From assembly GCA_019745325.1 (NCBI GenBank), contig JAIETK010000006.1:1-64000 (forward strand): DNA of 64,000 nt, written 5' to 3'. Source of the DNA: Nitrosomonas sp. GTDB taxonomy: Bacteria > Pseudomonadota > Gammaproteobacteria > Burkholderiales > Nitrosomonadaceae. Made by a program: the position numbers and the translations under genes. Shown one piece after another: positions 42,662-53,528 of this stretch. The notes under the pieces were generated by a model. The model was given only the letters and a program-made list of their open reading frames with translations. It was not told the DNA's origin and ran no database searches. Numbering within the stretch: position 1 is the first letter of the stretch; the number at the start of each line of letters is the position of its first letter.

Positions 42662-44044
42662 TTATGTTTTCTCCCCAAGCAATTGAATCACTTTTTCTTC
42701 GTCGAAGCCTTTCATATCCACTTTTAAATAAGCCACCCGCTCATTCACGAGGACCAGTGCCTCAAAAACACCGGGTATCGCTGCCAGGCGGCGCGATAAT
42801 TCTTTGGATTGATCGGAATCCATTTCCTGCACCGGATACATTCTGGAACGCACCGCGGCGGGCGCTTTCATTGTCATCGCCAATGCCAGCCACACCACCA
42901 GCAACACACCGCAAAACGCATACAATGCGCTGCTGCCGTATTCGCCGTATAAATGACCGCCGGCTGCCGCACCGGCAAAAGCACCGAGGAATTGCGTGCT
43001 GCTGTAAATGCCGATCGCTGTTCCCTTGGCGCCGACCGGCGCTATTTTTGAAATCAGCGACGGTAAGCTGGCTTCCAATAAATTAAAAGCCGCAAAGAAA
43101 ACCAGTAACGCCAATGCCGTTCCCCAGACCGATTCAAAGGTCATGGCCAGCAGCAGTTGTCCCAGCAGCAAAATCGCGATTGCGGCGACAAAGACTTGTT
43201 TTAATTTCGCTTTCTTCTCGGAATAAATAATCGCCGGAACGATCAGCACAATCGACAACAGCAACACCGGAAGATAAATCTGCCAATGATCGTCCGCCGC
43301 CATGCCCGCTTGCCGCAGTGTCAGCGGCACCACCAGCCAGAGCGCCATCAGTACCGCATGCAATGCAAAAATGCCGTAGTTCAGCCGCAACAGCTGCGTA
43401 TCGCGCAAGACGCTGCGGAAATTCGCGGGCGATGCTTCGGTATCGGAATGAAACCGGCTGATTACCGGATCGGGAATGATTTTCTTGACGACAACCATGG
43501 CCAATAGCGCCAAAACCCCGGTCATCGCAAAAATGCCCGGTACTCCGATCCATTGATTTAGCACCGGTGCCGCGATCAGTGAAATGGCAAACACCACGCC
43601 GATGGTCATGCCGATCGTCGCCATCGCCTTGGTGCGATGTTCTTCCCGCGTAAGATCCGCGGCCAGCGCCATCACCGCCGCCGAAATCGCCCCGGCTCCC
43701 TGAATGACGCGCCCGATGATAACCCAATAAATATCAGTTGCCATCGCAGCGATAAAGCTACCGATAATGAATAAAATCAGACCCAGATAAATCACCGGCT
43801 TGCGCCCGATCCGGTCCGACAGCCAACCGAATGGGATTTGCAAAATCGCTTGCGTCAAACCATAAGCGCCCAGCGCAATGCCGACCAGCGTATAGTTGTC
43901 TCCGCCGGGCAGGTCTTCGGCGTAAAAAGCAAACACCGGCAAAATAATAAACAACCCCAGCATGCGCAATCCATACACACCGGCCAAGCCGATCGTCGCG
44001 CGTATTTCCGTGGGGGACATTCTCTCAGATGATGAAGCAGACAT
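42662..44044 (-). CDS. MFS transporter, YajR-like
   Basis: A 460-residue, twelve-helix major facilitator. The loop 2-3 signature is [20 protein letters not shown]. After the last helix it carries a soluble ferredoxin-like domain ([20 protein letters not shown] then [12 protein letters not shown]), as in YajR, whose extra domain is called YAM. The substrate is not known; proton-coupled drug export is the usual guess. It lies upstream of ssb on the same strand and divergent from uvrA, with 66 bp between the starts. Confidence 0.88.
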   Translation of the reverse strand: MSASSSERMSPTEIRATIGLAGVYGLRMLGLFIILPVFAFYAEDLPGGDNYTLVGIALGAYGLTQAILQIPFGWLSDRIGRKPVIYLGLILFIIGSFIAAMATDIYWVIIGRVIQGAGAISAAVMALAADLTREEHRTKAMATIGMTIGVVFAISLIAAPVLNQWIGVPGIFAMTGVLALLAMVVVKKIIPDPVISRFHSDTEASPANFRSVLRDTQLLRLNYGIFALHAVLMALWLVVPLTLRQAGMAADDHWQIYLPVLLLSIVLIVPAIIYSEKKAKLKQVFVAAIAILLLGQLLLAMTFESVWGTALALLVFFAAFNLLEASLPSLISKIAPVGAKGTAIGIYSSTQFLGAFAGAAAGGHLYGEYGSSALYAFCGVLLVVWLALAMTMKAPAAVRSRMYPVQEMDSDQSKELSRRLAAIPGVFEALVLVNERVAYLKVDMKGFDEEKVIQLLGEKT

Positions 44045-44110
44045 GAATCAGGTTGTGATATTCCTAAAAAGTTGGGTATATTAACAGGTTGACTCTTACA
44101 TAGATAGTTC

Positions 44111-46930
44111 ATGGAATCCATAAAAATACGCGGTGCGCGCACGCATAATCTGAAAAATATCAACCTCGATCTGCCTCGCAACAAGCTCGTGGTTATCACC
44201 GGTTTATCCGGCTCCGGCAAATCTTCATTGGCTTTCGATACGCTCTACGCCGAGGGGCAGCGCCGCTACGTTGAATCGCTGTCGGCGTATGCCCGGCAAT
44301 TCCTGCAGTTAATGGAAAAACCGGATGTCGACCTGATCGAAGGATTGTCTCCGGCCATTGCCATCGAACAAAAGGCAACGTCGCATAACCCGCGTTCGAC
44401 GGTCGGCACCGTCACCGAGATTCATGACTATTTGCGCTTGCTGTTCGCCCGCGTCGGCGATCCATTCTGCCCCGAGCACAACATCGTGTTGACGGCGCAA
44501 AGTGTTTCGCAAATGGTCGATCATGTTTTGCAGCTACCGGCGGATACCCGCTTGATGATTTTGTCGCCGCTGATCGTGGAACGCAAAGGGGAACAAACCG
44601 AGCTGTTTGACGAGTTGCGCGCACAAGGCTTTGTAAGGCTGCGCATCGACGGTGAAGTGTATGAAATCGATGCGTTACCGAAATTGCAAAAAAACCAAAA
44701 ACACACCATCGAAGTTGTGGTGGATCGCTTGAAAGTCTCTGCCGATGCCAAACAACGGCTGGCCGAGTCGTTCGAGGTGGCGCTGCGCCATTCGGAGGGA
44801 CGCGCTTTGGCGGTGGAAATGGACAGCGGCCAGGAGCATTTATTCTCGGCGAAATTCAGCTGCCCGGTATGCAGCTACTCATTAGCCGAATTGGAACCCA
44901 GATTATTTTCTTTCAACAATCCGCTGGGCGCATGCAACAAATGCGATGGTTTAGGACAGATCACTTTTTTTGATCCAGCACGGGTCGTGGCTTTTCCGCA
45001 TTTATCGCTGGCCGCCGGCGCCGTGCGCAATTGGGACCGGCGTAATCAGTTCTATTTCCAGCTCTTAACCAGCCTCGCCGCGCATTATCAGTTTGATCTG
45101 GAAACACCTTTTGAGAAACTCGATGAATCGATCCGCAACATTATTTTGCACGGTTCCGGTAAAGAAAAAATACAATTTTCATATTTAACGGAAAGCGGAC
45201 GCAAACAGCAGGACGTTCATCCGTTCGAAGGCATTATTCCCAACCTGACCCGGCGCTACAAGGAAACCGAATCGCAGACCGTGCGCGAGGAGCTGGCAAA
45301 ATACCTGAACGCCCAAACCTGCCCGGAATGCCAGGGCACGCGCTTATGCCGCTCGGCGCGGCATGTGCATGTCGCCGGAAAGGCGATTTACGAAATCAGC
45401 GCACTGCCGCTAAGAAAAGCCAGGGAATTATTCGATCATCTGGAATTATCCGGCCATAAGCAATCCATTGCGGAACGCATCATCAAGGAAATTTCCAGCC
45501 GTCTGCAATTTCTCAACAATGTCGGTCTGGATTATTTATCGCTGGATCGTTCCGCCGATACGCTATCGGGCGGCGAATCACAGCGTATCCGCTTGGCCAG
45601 TCAAATCGGCTCCGGCTTGACCGGCGTCATGTACGTGCTGGATGAACCTTCCATCGGTTTGCACCAACGCGACAATGGCCGTTTGCTCGATACCCTTAAG
45701 AATCTGCGGGATCTGGGCAATAGCGTCATCGTGGTCGAGCATGACCAGGACGCGATCCAAATTGCCGATTATGTCGTCGATATGGGTCCCGGTGCCGGCG
45801 AACACGGCGGTTTCGTGATCGCGCAAGGCACGCCGCTTGAAATCCAGCGGAATGAAAGTTCGTTAACCGGAAAATATCTTTCCGGCGCCTTGGCGATCCA
45901 TATACCGCGGCAACGGCATCCGCCTGGCGCAGAGCGGATTTTGCAGATTACCGGCGCCACCGGGAATAATTTAAAAAATGTCACGCTTAACTTGCCGGTC
46001 GGATTGTTTGTTTGCGTGACCGGTGTTTCGGGATCCGGCAAATCGACACTCATCAACGAAACCCTGCATCGCGCAGTTGCCCGCCATCTCTACGGCAGCA
46101 ATGACGAACCCGCGCCGCATCAGCAAATTGACGGACTGGCTTTCTTCGACAAAGTCATCAATATGGATCAAAGCCCGATCGGACGAACGCCGCGTTCCAA
46201 TCCCGCAACGTATACCGGCTTGTTTACGCCGATCCGCGACTTATTTTCCGGCGTGCCGCAAGCTCGTGAACGCGGTTACGCGCCCGGGCGGTTTTCGTTC
46301 AACGTCAAGGGCGGACGCTGCGAATCTTGCCAGGGAGATGGCGTGATCAAAGTTGAAATGCATTTCCTGCCGGATATCTATGTCACTTGCGATGTCTGCC
46401 ACGGTCACCGCTATAACCGTGAAACGCTCGAAATTCAATATAAGGGAAAAAATATCAGTGAAATTTTACAAATGACGGTAGAAAACGCATTGGAATTTTT
46501 CACACCGGTACCGGTGGTGGCGCGCAAACTGCAAACCTTGATGGATGTGGGTCTCGGCTATATCACGTTGGGGCAATCCGCCACCACCCTTTCCGGGGGA
46601 GAAGCGCAACGCGTCAAGCTGTCGCTGGAGCTGTCAAAACGCGATACCGGACGCACCTTGTACATTCTCGATGAACCAACCACCGGTTTGCATTTTCAGG
46701 ATATCGATCTATTGCTCAAAGTGTTGCACCGATTGCGCGATCACGGCAATACCGTGGTCGTGATCGAACATAATCTGGATGTCATCAAAACCGCCGATTG
46801 GATTATCGATTTGGGACCGGAGGGCGGCGACGGCGGCGGCTGCATAGTGGCGGAAGGCACCCCGGAATCCATCGCAACGAATCCGGACAGCTTTACCGGT
46901 CATTACTTGCGCACCATGCTATCTCAATGA
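44111..46930 (+). CDS. uvrA: Excinuclease ABC subunit A
   Basis: A 939-residue full-length UvrA, the damage sensor of nucleotide excision repair. Two ABC ATPase modules: Walker A sites [12 protein letters not shown] (near residue 31) and [13 protein letters not shown] (near 640), and signatures [15 protein letters not shown] and [15 protein letters not shown]. Zinc-binding Cys pairs appear as [10 protein letters not shown] with CNKCDGLG, and CESCQGDG with CDVCHGHRY. The stop overlaps the ATG of the glycerate kinase gene (ATGA). Confidence 0.98.
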   Translation: MESIKIRGARTHNLKNINLDLPRNKLVVITGLSGSGKSSLAFDTLYAEGQRRYVESLSAYARQFLQLMEKPDVDLIEGLSPAIAIEQKATSHNPRSTVGTVTEIHDYLRLLFARVGDPFCPEHNIVLTAQSVSQMVDHVLQLPADTRLMILSPLIVERKGEQTELFDELRAQGFVRLRIDGEVYEIDALPKLQKNQKHTIEVVVDRLKVSADAKQRLAESFEVALRHSEGRALAVEMDSGQEHLFSAKFSCPVCSYSLAELEPRLFSFNNPLGACNKCDGLGQITFFDPARVVAFPHLSLAAGAVRNWDRRNQFYFQLLTSLAAHYQFDLETPFEKLDESIRNIILHGSGKEKIQFSYLTESGRKQQDVHPFEGIIPNLTRRYKETESQTVREELAKYLNAQTCPECQGTRLCRSARHVHVAGKAIYEISALPLRKARELFDHLELSGHKQSIAERIIKEISSRLQFLNNVGLDYLSLDRSADTLSGGESQRIRLASQIGSGLTGVMYVLDEPSIGLHQRDNGRLLDTLKNLRDLGNSVIVVEHDQDAIQIADYVVDMGPGAGEHGGFVIAQGTPLEIQRNESSLTGKYLSGALAIHIPRQRHPPGAERILQITGATGNNLKNVTLNLPVGLFVCVTGVSGSGKSTLINETLHRAVARHLYGSNDEPAPHQQIDGLAFFDKVINMDQSPIGRTPRSNPATYTGLFTPIRDLFSGVPQARERGYAPGRFSFNVKGGRCESCQGDGVIKVEMHFLPDIYVTCDVCHGHRYNRETLEIQYKGKNISEILQMTVENALEFFTPVPVVARKLQTLMDVGLGYITLGQSATTLSGGEAQRVKLSLELSKRDTGRTLYILDEPTTGLHFQDIDLLLKVLHRLRDHGNTVVVIEHNLDVIKTADWIIDLGPEGGDGGGCIVAEGTPESIATNPDSFTGHYLRTMLSQ

Positions 46931-48198
46931 ATCCGCGCGAATATCTGCTGGAAAGCTTTTCGGTCGCTGTCAAAGCGGCTGATCCGGCTCATATCGTGCC
47001 GCGATATCTGCCGCAACCACCTCGCGGACGTACGTTTGTCGTTGGCGCCGGAAAAGCGTCCGCGGCAATGGCGGCAGCAGTTGAAGCTGCATGGCCTGAC
47101 GCAGCGCTGCTGGATGGCATCGTGGTGACGCGCTATGGGCATGCATTACCAACTCGTACTGTTCGAATCGTTGAGGCCGGGCATCCCATTCCTGACGAAA
47201 ACGGCGAACAAGCTGCACGAGAAATTCTTGCTGCGGTGAAAACATTAACTTCCGAGGATTTGCTGCTTTGCTTGTTCAGCGGCGGCGGCTCCAGTTTACT
47301 GCCGCTTCCAGTGGACGGCATATCATTGCAAGATCTGCAAACCATGACAAAGCTGTTATTGCAATGCGGCGCGACAATCCAGGAAATCAATATTGTCCGC
47401 AAGCATTTGTCCGCAATCCAGGGCGGCAAGCTTGCAACCGCTTGTCAGGCTCCGGTTCTTTCACTGATTATTTCCGATGTCACCGGCGACGATGCGATTC
47501 ATATCGCTTCCGGCCCATGTGCTGCCGATCCTTCGACCTTTTCCGACGCTCTCGCAGTACTGGAACGCTACCACCTGGATGCGCCGCTTGCGGTCACCAG
47601 GCTATTGCGTGCCGGCCAAGCGGGTACCGTTGCGGAAACTCCCAAACCCGGATCTCGCTTCTTTTCGCGCACCGAAAATATCATCATTGCAAATGGACAT
47701 CAATCTTTGGTCGCGGCGGAAAATTATTTTCAGGCTTTGGGGTTCAATACGCTGATACTTGGTGATACGGTTACTGGAGAAGCCCGTGAAATTGCGAAAA
47801 GTTATGCCGCATTGGCGCGGGAAATTCACACCTATCCGCGCTTACTTAAAACACCCGTCGTTTTGCTTTCGGGCGGAGAGACGACGGTCACTATCACAGG
47901 CAATGGCCGTGGCGGCCGTAACGCTGAATTCTTGCTTTCGCTATTCGTTGAACTGACCGGAATAGATAATGTTTATGCGCTGGCATGCGATACCGATGGA
48001 TTGGACGGCACGGAAAATAATGCTGGGGCAATTTTTTCGCCGGATTCTTTCACTCGTGCGAAACAACTCGGATTAAATCCGGCCGCATTTCTATCGAATA
48101 ATGACTCGTATACTTTCTTTCAACGCTTAAACGATTTAGTCATGACCTGCCCTACACGCACCAATGTTAACGATTACCGGGCGATTCTCATTCTTTAA
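46927..48198 (+). CDS. Glycerate 2-kinase (MOFRL family)
   Basis: A 423-residue enzyme of the GckA/TtuD/MOFRL family, converting D-glycerate to 2-phosphoglycerate with ATP. Key stretches are [60 protein letters not shown] and [20 protein letters not shown], then [19 protein letters not shown]. The ATG overlaps the uvrA stop. In an autotroph it could return glycolate-derived glycerate to central metabolism. The longer open frame starting inside uvrA is rejected. Confidence 0.93.
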   Translation: MNPREYLLESFSVAVKAADPAHIVPRYLPQPPRGRTFVVGAGKASAAMAAAVEAAWPDAALLDGIVVTRYGHALPTRTVRIVEAGHPIPDENGEQAAREILAAVKTLTSEDLLLCLFSGGGSSLLPLPVDGISLQDLQTMTKLLLQCGATIQEINIVRKHLSAIQGGKLATACQAPVLSLIISDVTGDDAIHIASGPCAADPSTFSDALAVLERYHLDAPLAVTRLLRAGQAGTVAETPKPGSRFFSRTENIIIANGHQSLVAAENYFQALGFNTLILGDTVTGEAREIAKSYAALAREIHTYPRLLKTPVVLLSGGETTVTITGNGRGGRNAEFLLSLFVELTGIDNVYALACDTDGLDGTENNAGAIFSPDSFTRAKQLGLNPAAFLSNNDSYTFFQRLNDLVMTCPTRTNVNDYRAILIL

Positions 48199-48760
48199 TT
48201 GAGCATGCGGGTTCCTGATTGGAAACAATCGGAGTTTCCCAGCTCCGATCGATTTGTATCGATGACAGTAATAAGCCTTGTTCAAACCACCGGCTTATCA
48301 CATACTCATAAAATTGCTGATTTCTTGCAACGGGAATGGACGAGGCTAGCTGCTTGCCGCGTTCGGTAAGCAGCACATGCCCCAAATCCAGGCAATTATT
48401 TTCATCGGCCTGGAAACCGATTTTTGTGGGTTTACCGCAATAGAACACGCGCGTATGCTTGCCAAACCCTTTCTTAACGAACCCTGCTTTTTCAAAACGA
48501 ATTAATCCGGCATCCGCCAATCCTTGCAATGATGCCGCGGTGATTCCTTGATTGGTATAAATCGAATGATTCAGGTCAAACACCAGTGGCAAAGGTTCTC
48601 CCTGCACCCAGAGAAATTGACACAACGCTTCGAATGCGCGCCGGTCTTCCAAAGCTAAAAATTCTACTTGGCTGGATTGATCAAGCGTTTTATCTTCTGT
48701 CTGCAAATTCATCGGTTGAAACAACCGTTTGATCGCCGGCAATAAACTGCGGATTTTCAT
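48188..48760 (-). CDS. Unrecognised 190-residue protein (possible TIGR03899-like)
   Basis: A soluble protein with a basic N-terminus (MKIRSLLPAIKRLFQP) and a body that reads like winged-helix segments: QGITAASLQGLADAGLIRFE and LGHVLLTERGKQLASSIPV. I cannot assign the family with confidence; a TIGR03899-type protein is one option. Its end overlaps the glycerate kinase end by 11 bp on the other strand. It follows the next gene upstream by 7 bp. Confidence 0.6.
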   Translation of the reverse strand: MKIRSLLPAIKRLFQPMNLQTEDKTLDQSSQVEFLALEDRRAFEALCQFLWVQGEPLPLVFDLNHSIYTNQGITAASLQGLADAGLIRFEKAGFVKKGFGKHTRVFYCGKPTKIGFQADENNCLDLGHVLLTERGKQLASSIPVARNQQFYEYVISRWFEQGLLLSSIQIDRSWETPIVSNQEPACSIKE

Positions 48761-48767
48761 TTTCCGG

Positions 48768-49229
48768 TTATTTGTCGGATTTTTCTTCTGATTTCTTTGA
48801 ATCGTTTGCTGATTCAGATGCAACGGCTGTTTGATCGTTCTGATCCTCAATCTCGCTCGTTTGTTCAGATCCTTCCGCTTGTTCTGTCACTTTATCTTTC
48901 GTTTTGGAAGTGTTCTTCACTTTTAATTTACGCGATTTGATCTCACGATTGATTTCTTCAAGAAAAGCAAGATTGTCTTTACGCTGCTTATCGCTTTTAT
49001 ACCAAGAAATACATGTGATGGTCCCCATGATGATTAAAATGATACTCATCACATCGATGCCATCCAGAATCATGAATGTAACGCCGGTTGAAATAGCAAA
49101 AGCCCCCAATAGCCCGGTAAACAACCACATTTTCGTGCCAGATCCCGACTTTTTACTAACTTCGCCCAGAGATTCAAGACGATCTCGCGTGGAGATCAGC
49201 TCTTCATCTGTCCAATCCTTCATACTCAT
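48768..49229 (-). CDS. Membrane protein with acidic tail, unrecognised
   Basis: A 153-residue protein: a soluble helix (MKDWTDEELISTRDRLESLG), two transmembrane segments (WLFTGLLGAFAISTGVTFMI and VMSIILIIMGTITCISWY), then a charged coiled coil and a long Lys/Glu/Ser tail. GGAGGGG precedes ATG 49229. It is co-transcribed with the downstream unknown gene. The role is not visible. Confidence 0.65.
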   Translation of the reverse strand: MSMKDWTDEELISTRDRLESLGEVSKKSGSGTKMWLFTGLLGAFAISTGVTFMILDGIDVMSIILIIMGTITCISWYKSDKQRKDNLAFLEEINREIKSRKLKVKNTSKTKDKVTEQAEGSEQTSEIEDQNDQTAVASESANDSKKSEEKSDK

Positions 49230-49326
49230 AACGATACCCCTCCCATAAACACGCCGGTGCGCAATTAATTTTAGATTTGAATTCCGTAGAAGTGCACAAG
49301 CGCTCATTATAATTTCTTTTTAAAAT

Positions 49327-49354
49327 AAAAAAGGCACCTTACGGTGCCTTTTTT
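49327..49354. terminator. Bidirectional terminator after porin
   Basis: AAAAAAGGCACC, loop TTAC, GGTGCCTTTTTT: a perfect 12-bp stem with A and T runs, 18 bp after the porin stop. Confidence 0.92.
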
Positions 49355-49371
49355 ACTAACGAAAGTTACTA

Positions 49372-50595
49372 TTAGAAGTTGTGACGCATACCTAAAGAAT
49401 AGGTATTGCTGTCTTGGAATTGAGCATTCTTATCGTCAACCATCGCCCGTTGGTAACCGCCAAACAGACTTGAACGTTTGCTCAGGTTATGGATCGCGCC
49501 TACGGTGAAGCTGCTTACTTCACGGCTTTGAGCAAGACCGACAACACCGTTTGCATTGGTTTGACCGCCTTGAGCGACAAAACTGGTATTACCCCAGTCA
49601 TACTTACCGCTGGCAAACCAGATATTACCGTCGCCACCCATGTTCATAGCGGAATTACATTGCGCTCCACCACCAGCAACAAGACCACCACGTGAATCAG
49701 GCAGACCCGTTGCTGGATTGCCTAACTGCGCTGCATTGGTACAGGTTGCCGCGCCAACTGCATTGTTAATATGCTCGTATTGACCGCTTAAGGTAAATTG
49801 TTGATAGTTCCATGAACCGCCACCACGCCATACGTGCTCATTGTTCAACAAACCTTGTACGGTTTTTTGACGGGTACTGACGTTATCGCGTGAATAACCA
49901 CCGAACACCGCAAAATTATGGCCTTGCCATTGTGCATCGTATTTACCCGCAACTTGGAAGTCCCATTCGCCATCTTCACCGCCGGCATTCGATTGACTAC
50001 CTTGGAAACCACTGCTTGGAGCGATAAAATTTGCCGGATCCAATCTATTGGAATCACCCGGCATTAACAAACCAGCAAAGCTAAAACCTTCAACTCTAGG
50101 TGAATCATAACGTACTGCGCTGTTTACAAAACCTTGTGCACCTGAGCCATAGCCATTTGCAGATGACATCATAGTACCGCCGCTACCACCCGCTTGCAAC
50201 GTAGTGTAAGCAAACGGATCAATCGTCATACCACCTGCAAAATCTTTGAATGGAGATTGAACGCGTCCAAATTTCACTTCACCCCAATTATCATTCGCCA
50301 AAGCAACCCAGCGTTCACGTGCAACACCTAACGCACCGGCGCCTGTATTAAAACCATATTCAACATGTGCTTTTGCTTTAAAACCACCACCCAAGCTTTC
50401 AGTTACATGCATACCCATTCTTGAACGACCTGTATCGTCACCTATCAAAGCCTGACTACTTTGGTTCTCACGGTTAACAGTAGCGTATTCCGCTTGAACA
50501 CTACCGAAAAGGGTTACATGAGTACCTTGTGCCGATGCTGCCATTGGAACTGCAAGTGCACCAGCTACTGCCAACGAAATTAGTTTCTTCTTCAT
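49372..50595 (-). CDS. Outer-membrane porin, betaproteobacterial type
   Basis: A 407-residue general diffusion porin of the OmpC-like Gram-negative family. The signal peptide MKKKLISLAVAGALAVPMAA ends at ASA, and the mature protein begins QGTHVTLFGSVQAEYATV. Alternating strands follow, with typical ERWVALANDNWGEVKFGRVQ and SPFKDFAGG segments, and a C-terminal Phe (GMRHNF) for BAM recognition. It is followed by a strong terminator. The 371-bp gap upstream (50596-50966) is AT-rich and must hold promoters for this gene and the divergent L,D-transpeptidase; nothing else is seen there. Confidence 0.93.
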   Translation of the reverse strand: MKKKLISLAVAGALAVPMAASAQGTHVTLFGSVQAEYATVNRENQSSQALIGDDTGRSRMGMHVTESLGGGFKAKAHVEYGFNTGAGALGVARERWVALANDNWGEVKFGRVQSPFKDFAGGMTIDPFAYTTLQAGGSGGTMMSSANGYGSGAQGFVNSAVRYDSPRVEGFSFAGLLMPGDSNRLDPANFIAPSSGFQGSQSNAGGEDGEWDFQVAGKYDAQWQGHNFAVFGGYSRDNVSTRQKTVQGLLNNEHVWRGGGSWNYQQFTLSGQYEHINNAVGAATCTNAAQLGNPATGLPDSRGGLVAGGGAQCNSAMNMGGDGNIWFASGKYDWGNTSFVAQGGQTNANGVVGLAQSREVSSFTVGAIHNLSKRSSLFGGYQRAMVDDKNAQFQDSNTYSLGMRHNF

Positions 50596-50966
50596 ACTGA
50601 AGTTCTCCTTTAATGTTTAAAACGACTGGGGCCGTCCTATTTTTCATTCACCACACTCCGCTGGAATGCACCCCGCTTGTTCGGACCTTCCGTCTCGGAA
50701 AGGTTTGGCTTGATTGTGCACAACACAGAAACGTACTGCAAGAAAAATAAGAATTTTTTGTGAAATTCGCAACAGCGATGTTGCAACCATGCAACAGATC
50801 TGTTGTTTTTCTGACCATGACACCCATTTCAAATTATTCTAATTCTCATTGAAACTCAAAACTCATGCCCAATAATCATGTTATTTATCATTTTTTAGAA
50901 ACAAGATTGGGTTATTATTTTATTCTTATCGCTTATCCGCATCAATTCTGATCGTAAGGTTTGATT

Positions 50967-51959
50967 ATGTTTAAAATTTTTCTTATTGTTTCACTCCTGA
51001 TTAGTCCGCTCTTCATTCAATCTGCTGGCGCTGCAACATGGACGCTCCCGCCCCCGGACATCGATATTTTCGGTCAAGTCAGAACCACTCAGGCAAGCCG
51101 ATCTGAAACATTGCTCGATATTGCGCGCCAATATGACATTGGCCAGATCGAAATTTTGCTAGCCAACCCGAATGTCGATCGATGGCTGCCGGAAGACGGT
51201 TCGACGGTGATTTTGCCGAGTCGCTATATCATTCCCAAGGGTGAACGCAAAGGATTGTTGCTTAACTTACCGGAAATGCGGATTTATTACTTTCCCGAAC
51301 CTAAAAAAGGAGAAAAACCTTTAATTATTACTCACCCTGTTGGAATTGGCAGAATGGATTGGATAACACCACTCGGTATTTCAAAAATAGTCGAAAAAAA
51401 GAAAGATCCGACCTGGATACCGCCGAAATCTCTACAGATGGATAGAATCGCGAATGGCGAAACGCCTTATCCCAGCATCGTTCCACCTGGACCGACTAAC
51501 CCGCTCGGCCGCCATGCGATGCGCTTAAGCATCGGTAGCGGCAGCTACCTTATTCATGGCACTATCAAACCATTCGGTGTAGGCATGCGGGTTTCAGCAG
51601 GGTGTGTGCGGATGTACCCCGAAGATATTGAAGTACTCTTCGACAAGGTCCCTATCGGCACGCAGGTACAAATTGTCAATCAGCCAATTAAGCTCGGATG
51701 GCAGCTCGACTCACTTTTCATTGAACTGCACCCGCCTTTGGAAGAAGATCAGGAGAAATATTCGAATTATCACAGTATCGTAGTTGCCGCCATCAATGAT
51801 TTTCTAGCGCAAAATAACAGCAAAAGAAATATTCCCGAAGATTTTGAAATTAATCAAGAAGCTCTAACGCAAGCGATTTTAGAAAAGAGCGGAATGCCCG
51901 TTCTAATTTCCCGTTCTCGTTTACAAAATCAATTACAAACGCAGAACGATAAATTCTAA
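50967..51959 (+). CDS. L,D-transpeptidase with LysM-like domain
   Basis: A 330-residue periplasmic enzyme of the YkuD (ErfK/YbiS) family. It has a signal peptide (to about residue 26), a LysM-like segment (ETLLDIARQYDIGQIEILLA then NPNVDRWLPEDG), and the catalytic domain with SYLIHGTIKPFGVGMRVSAG then CVRMYPEDIE, holding the active-site His and Cys. Members either crosslink peptidoglycan through 3-3 links or attach Lpp-type lipoproteins. A C-terminal extension of 80 residues follows. Its neighbour 90 bp downstream is an Lpp-like lipoprotein, which favours the attachment role. Confidence 0.92.
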   Translation: MFKIFLIVSLLISPLFIQSAGAATWTLPPPDIDIFGQVRTTQASRSETLLDIARQYDIGQIEILLANPNVDRWLPEDGSTVILPSRYIIPKGERKGLLLNLPEMRIYYFPEPKKGEKPLIITHPVGIGRMDWITPLGISKIVEKKKDPTWIPPKSLQMDRIANGETPYPSIVPPGPTNPLGRHAMRLSIGSGSYLIHGTIKPFGVGMRVSAGCVRMYPEDIEVLFDKVPIGTQVQIVNQPIKLGWQLDSLFIELHPPLEEDQEKYSNYHSIVVAAINDFLAQNNSKRNIPEDFEINQEALTQAILEKSGMPVLISRSRLQNQLQTQNDKF

Positions 51960-51988
51960 TTTTCTAATTTCTATTTGCCTTTACCCAT

Positions 51989-52018
51989 AAAAAAACCCCT
52001 CAACCGAGGGGTTTTTTT
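51989..52018. terminator. Bidirectional terminator between Ldt and Lpp-like genes
   Basis: AAAAAAACCCCTC, loop AACC, GAGGGGTTTTTTT: a perfect 13-bp stem shared by two convergent genes. Confidence 0.93.
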
Positions 52019-52049
52019 ATCTGCTTATCTACTCTACTAGCTGAAAAGC

Positions 52050-52340
52050 TTATTTATGCATTGCTTTCTTGAACATACGATCAATTTTTTCAGCTGTATC
52101 CATTGAACGTCTGTTAGCATCTTCCGCAATGCGAACTGCTTCGTTTGCTCTCGCATTCGCCGCATCTGCAGCTTGTCTTGCAGCTGATGCTTCACTTTTT
52201 ACTGCAGCGATATCAGCATTTACCTTATTTTGTAACTCTTCAAGCTGTGCTGTAGTTGCACACCCTGTTAACCCAATAAAAGCTCCCGCAACGACTGCCA
52301 GCGTTAGCTTACGAACTGGATGCTGGATTTTTCCTTTCAT
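52050..52340 (-). CDS. Lpp/OprI-like murein lipoprotein
   Basis: A 96-residue lipoprotein: signal with lipobox LTGC, then an alanine-zipper coiled coil (AAVKSEASAARQAADAANAR then ANEAVRIAEDANRRS) and a C-terminal Lys (FKKAMHK), as in Braun-type lipoproteins. The terminal Lys could be linked to peptidoglycan by an L,D-transpeptidase, two of which flank this gene. GGAGATC precedes the start. It tethers outer membrane to cell wall if the analogy holds. The 52341-52636 gap beside it shows nothing I can support. Confidence 0.85.
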   Translation of the reverse strand: MKGKIQHPVRKLTLAVVAGAFIGLTGCATTAQLEELQNKVNADIAAVKSEASAARQAADAANARANEAVRIAEDANRRSMDTAEKIDRMFKKAMHK

Positions 52341-52636
52341 TCCGATCTCCTCAGTTGTTTATTTTATTCAATACGGACAAACATTCACAACTTTGTTGCC
52401 ACCACTATCTATCAATTAACCGGCAACGCAGTGGAATCTTATCTGATTTCTTCCGCAAAATAAATGGATTCTGTGACAAATTTACCAATTGCTTCGGCAT
52501 AAACACAACACAACAAAGAACAAGTATCTAATAAATATGAATAATTTATATACATTTTAAGATTCAAGCAATTAACAACAAACTAAATTATTAAGCGAAC
52601 TAATCTAACCGATAAGATTTGCCAGCAAGATGATGA

Positions 52637-53203
52637 TTAACGAATATTTACCATAATACCTGGCTTGATCCATTTCCCAAGTTGATCAATCTGTTCGTTT
52701 GTCAGCGCTATGCAACCATTCGTCCAGTTGTATTGATGATGCACTTCCCGATCACCTCTGCCGATTCCGTGGATACCGATATAACCGCCCAGTGGCGTAT
52801 TTTGGGGTGGTGTTCTACCTTTGATTTTTGCGCGCCAGATCGATAACCAGGTATCTTCATCAATCCTGTTTTCATCAAAAGCACGCTTCGCAGTCTCAAG
52901 ATTCGGATAGTTCAGGCCATAAAAACGGTAATAACGGCTTTTTTCATTCACCCAGCCAACCTTAAATTGACCCAACGGGGTTTTGTCATCCAGCGTCATC
53001 TTTGAACGGGTGGTACCGTATCGCCCGATCGCCACATTCTCGAATACTGCTTGAACGGTATTTCCTTGCATCACCGACAAAGTATGTTCCGTGGTATCCA
53101 CATCAATCCATATACCATTGTCTGCTTGAGCAAACTGACTGAATGCCATCAACCCAATCAAAAAGACCATCAGAAAATGAATAAGATAATTTTGCTTTTC
53201 CAC
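52637..53203 (-). CDS. L,D-transpeptidase (short YkuD protein)
   Basis: A 188-residue exported YkuD-family enzyme. The signal peptide spans about 27 residues (ending FAQA). The catalytic part carries IGIHGIGRGDREVHHQYNWT followed by NGCIAL, giving the active-site His and Cys. An insertion around residues 85-130 (YYRFYGLNYPNLETAKRAFD) is like the short proteobacterial group annotated as murein L,D-transpeptidases. It shares the neighbourhood with the Lpp-like gene and the LysM-type paralogue. It is divergent from hypC. Confidence 0.88.
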   Translation of the reverse strand: MEKQNYLIHFLMVFLIGLMAFSQFAQADNGIWIDVDTTEHTLSVMQGNTVQAVFENVAIGRYGTTRSKMTLDDKTPLGQFKVGWVNEKSRYYRFYGLNYPNLETAKRAFDENRIDEDTWLSIWRAKIKGRTPPQNTPLGGYIGIHGIGRGDREVHHQYNWTNGCIALTNEQIDQLGKWIKPGIMVNIR

Positions 53204-53282
53204 TTTACTTTATTGACTACCGAGAATTAGGATAGCTAATTATGTCATAATTTCCCCGTCCGGAAACTTTCATAAAACGCTT

Positions 53283-53522
53283 ATGTGCCTTGCTATTCCA
53301 GCCTATATCGAACAATTAACCGGCGAAAATTACGCGATTGTCAATATGAGTGGTATTCGCAAGGAAATTTCGCTGGAGCTGGTCGATAATGCCGCCCCGG
53401 GTGATTATGTCGTTGTGCATGCCGGATTTGCGCTGCAGAAGCTTGACCCGATTGAAGCACAGCTTACATTGGCGATGTTTGCTGAAATGTCGGACCCGAA
53501 TAATAATGACATGGCGCAATGA
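53283..53522 (+). CDS. hypC: Hydrogenase maturation chaperone HypC
   Basis: A 79-residue small chaperone that works with HypD to assemble the Fe(CN)2CO unit and hand it to the hydrogenase large subunit. The essential N-terminal Cys2 is present (MCLAIPAYIEQ), and the fold marks GIRKEISLELVDNAAPGDYV then VVHAGFALQKLD fit the family. It heads the hypCDE-hypX cluster; hypD begins 6 bp after its stop. Its client here should be HoxH. Confidence 0.96.
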   Translation: MCLAIPAYIEQLTGENYAIVNMSGIRKEISLELVDNAAPGDYVVVHAGFALQKLDPIEAQLTLAMFAEMSDPNNNDMAQ

Positions 53523-53528
53523 TTCATT

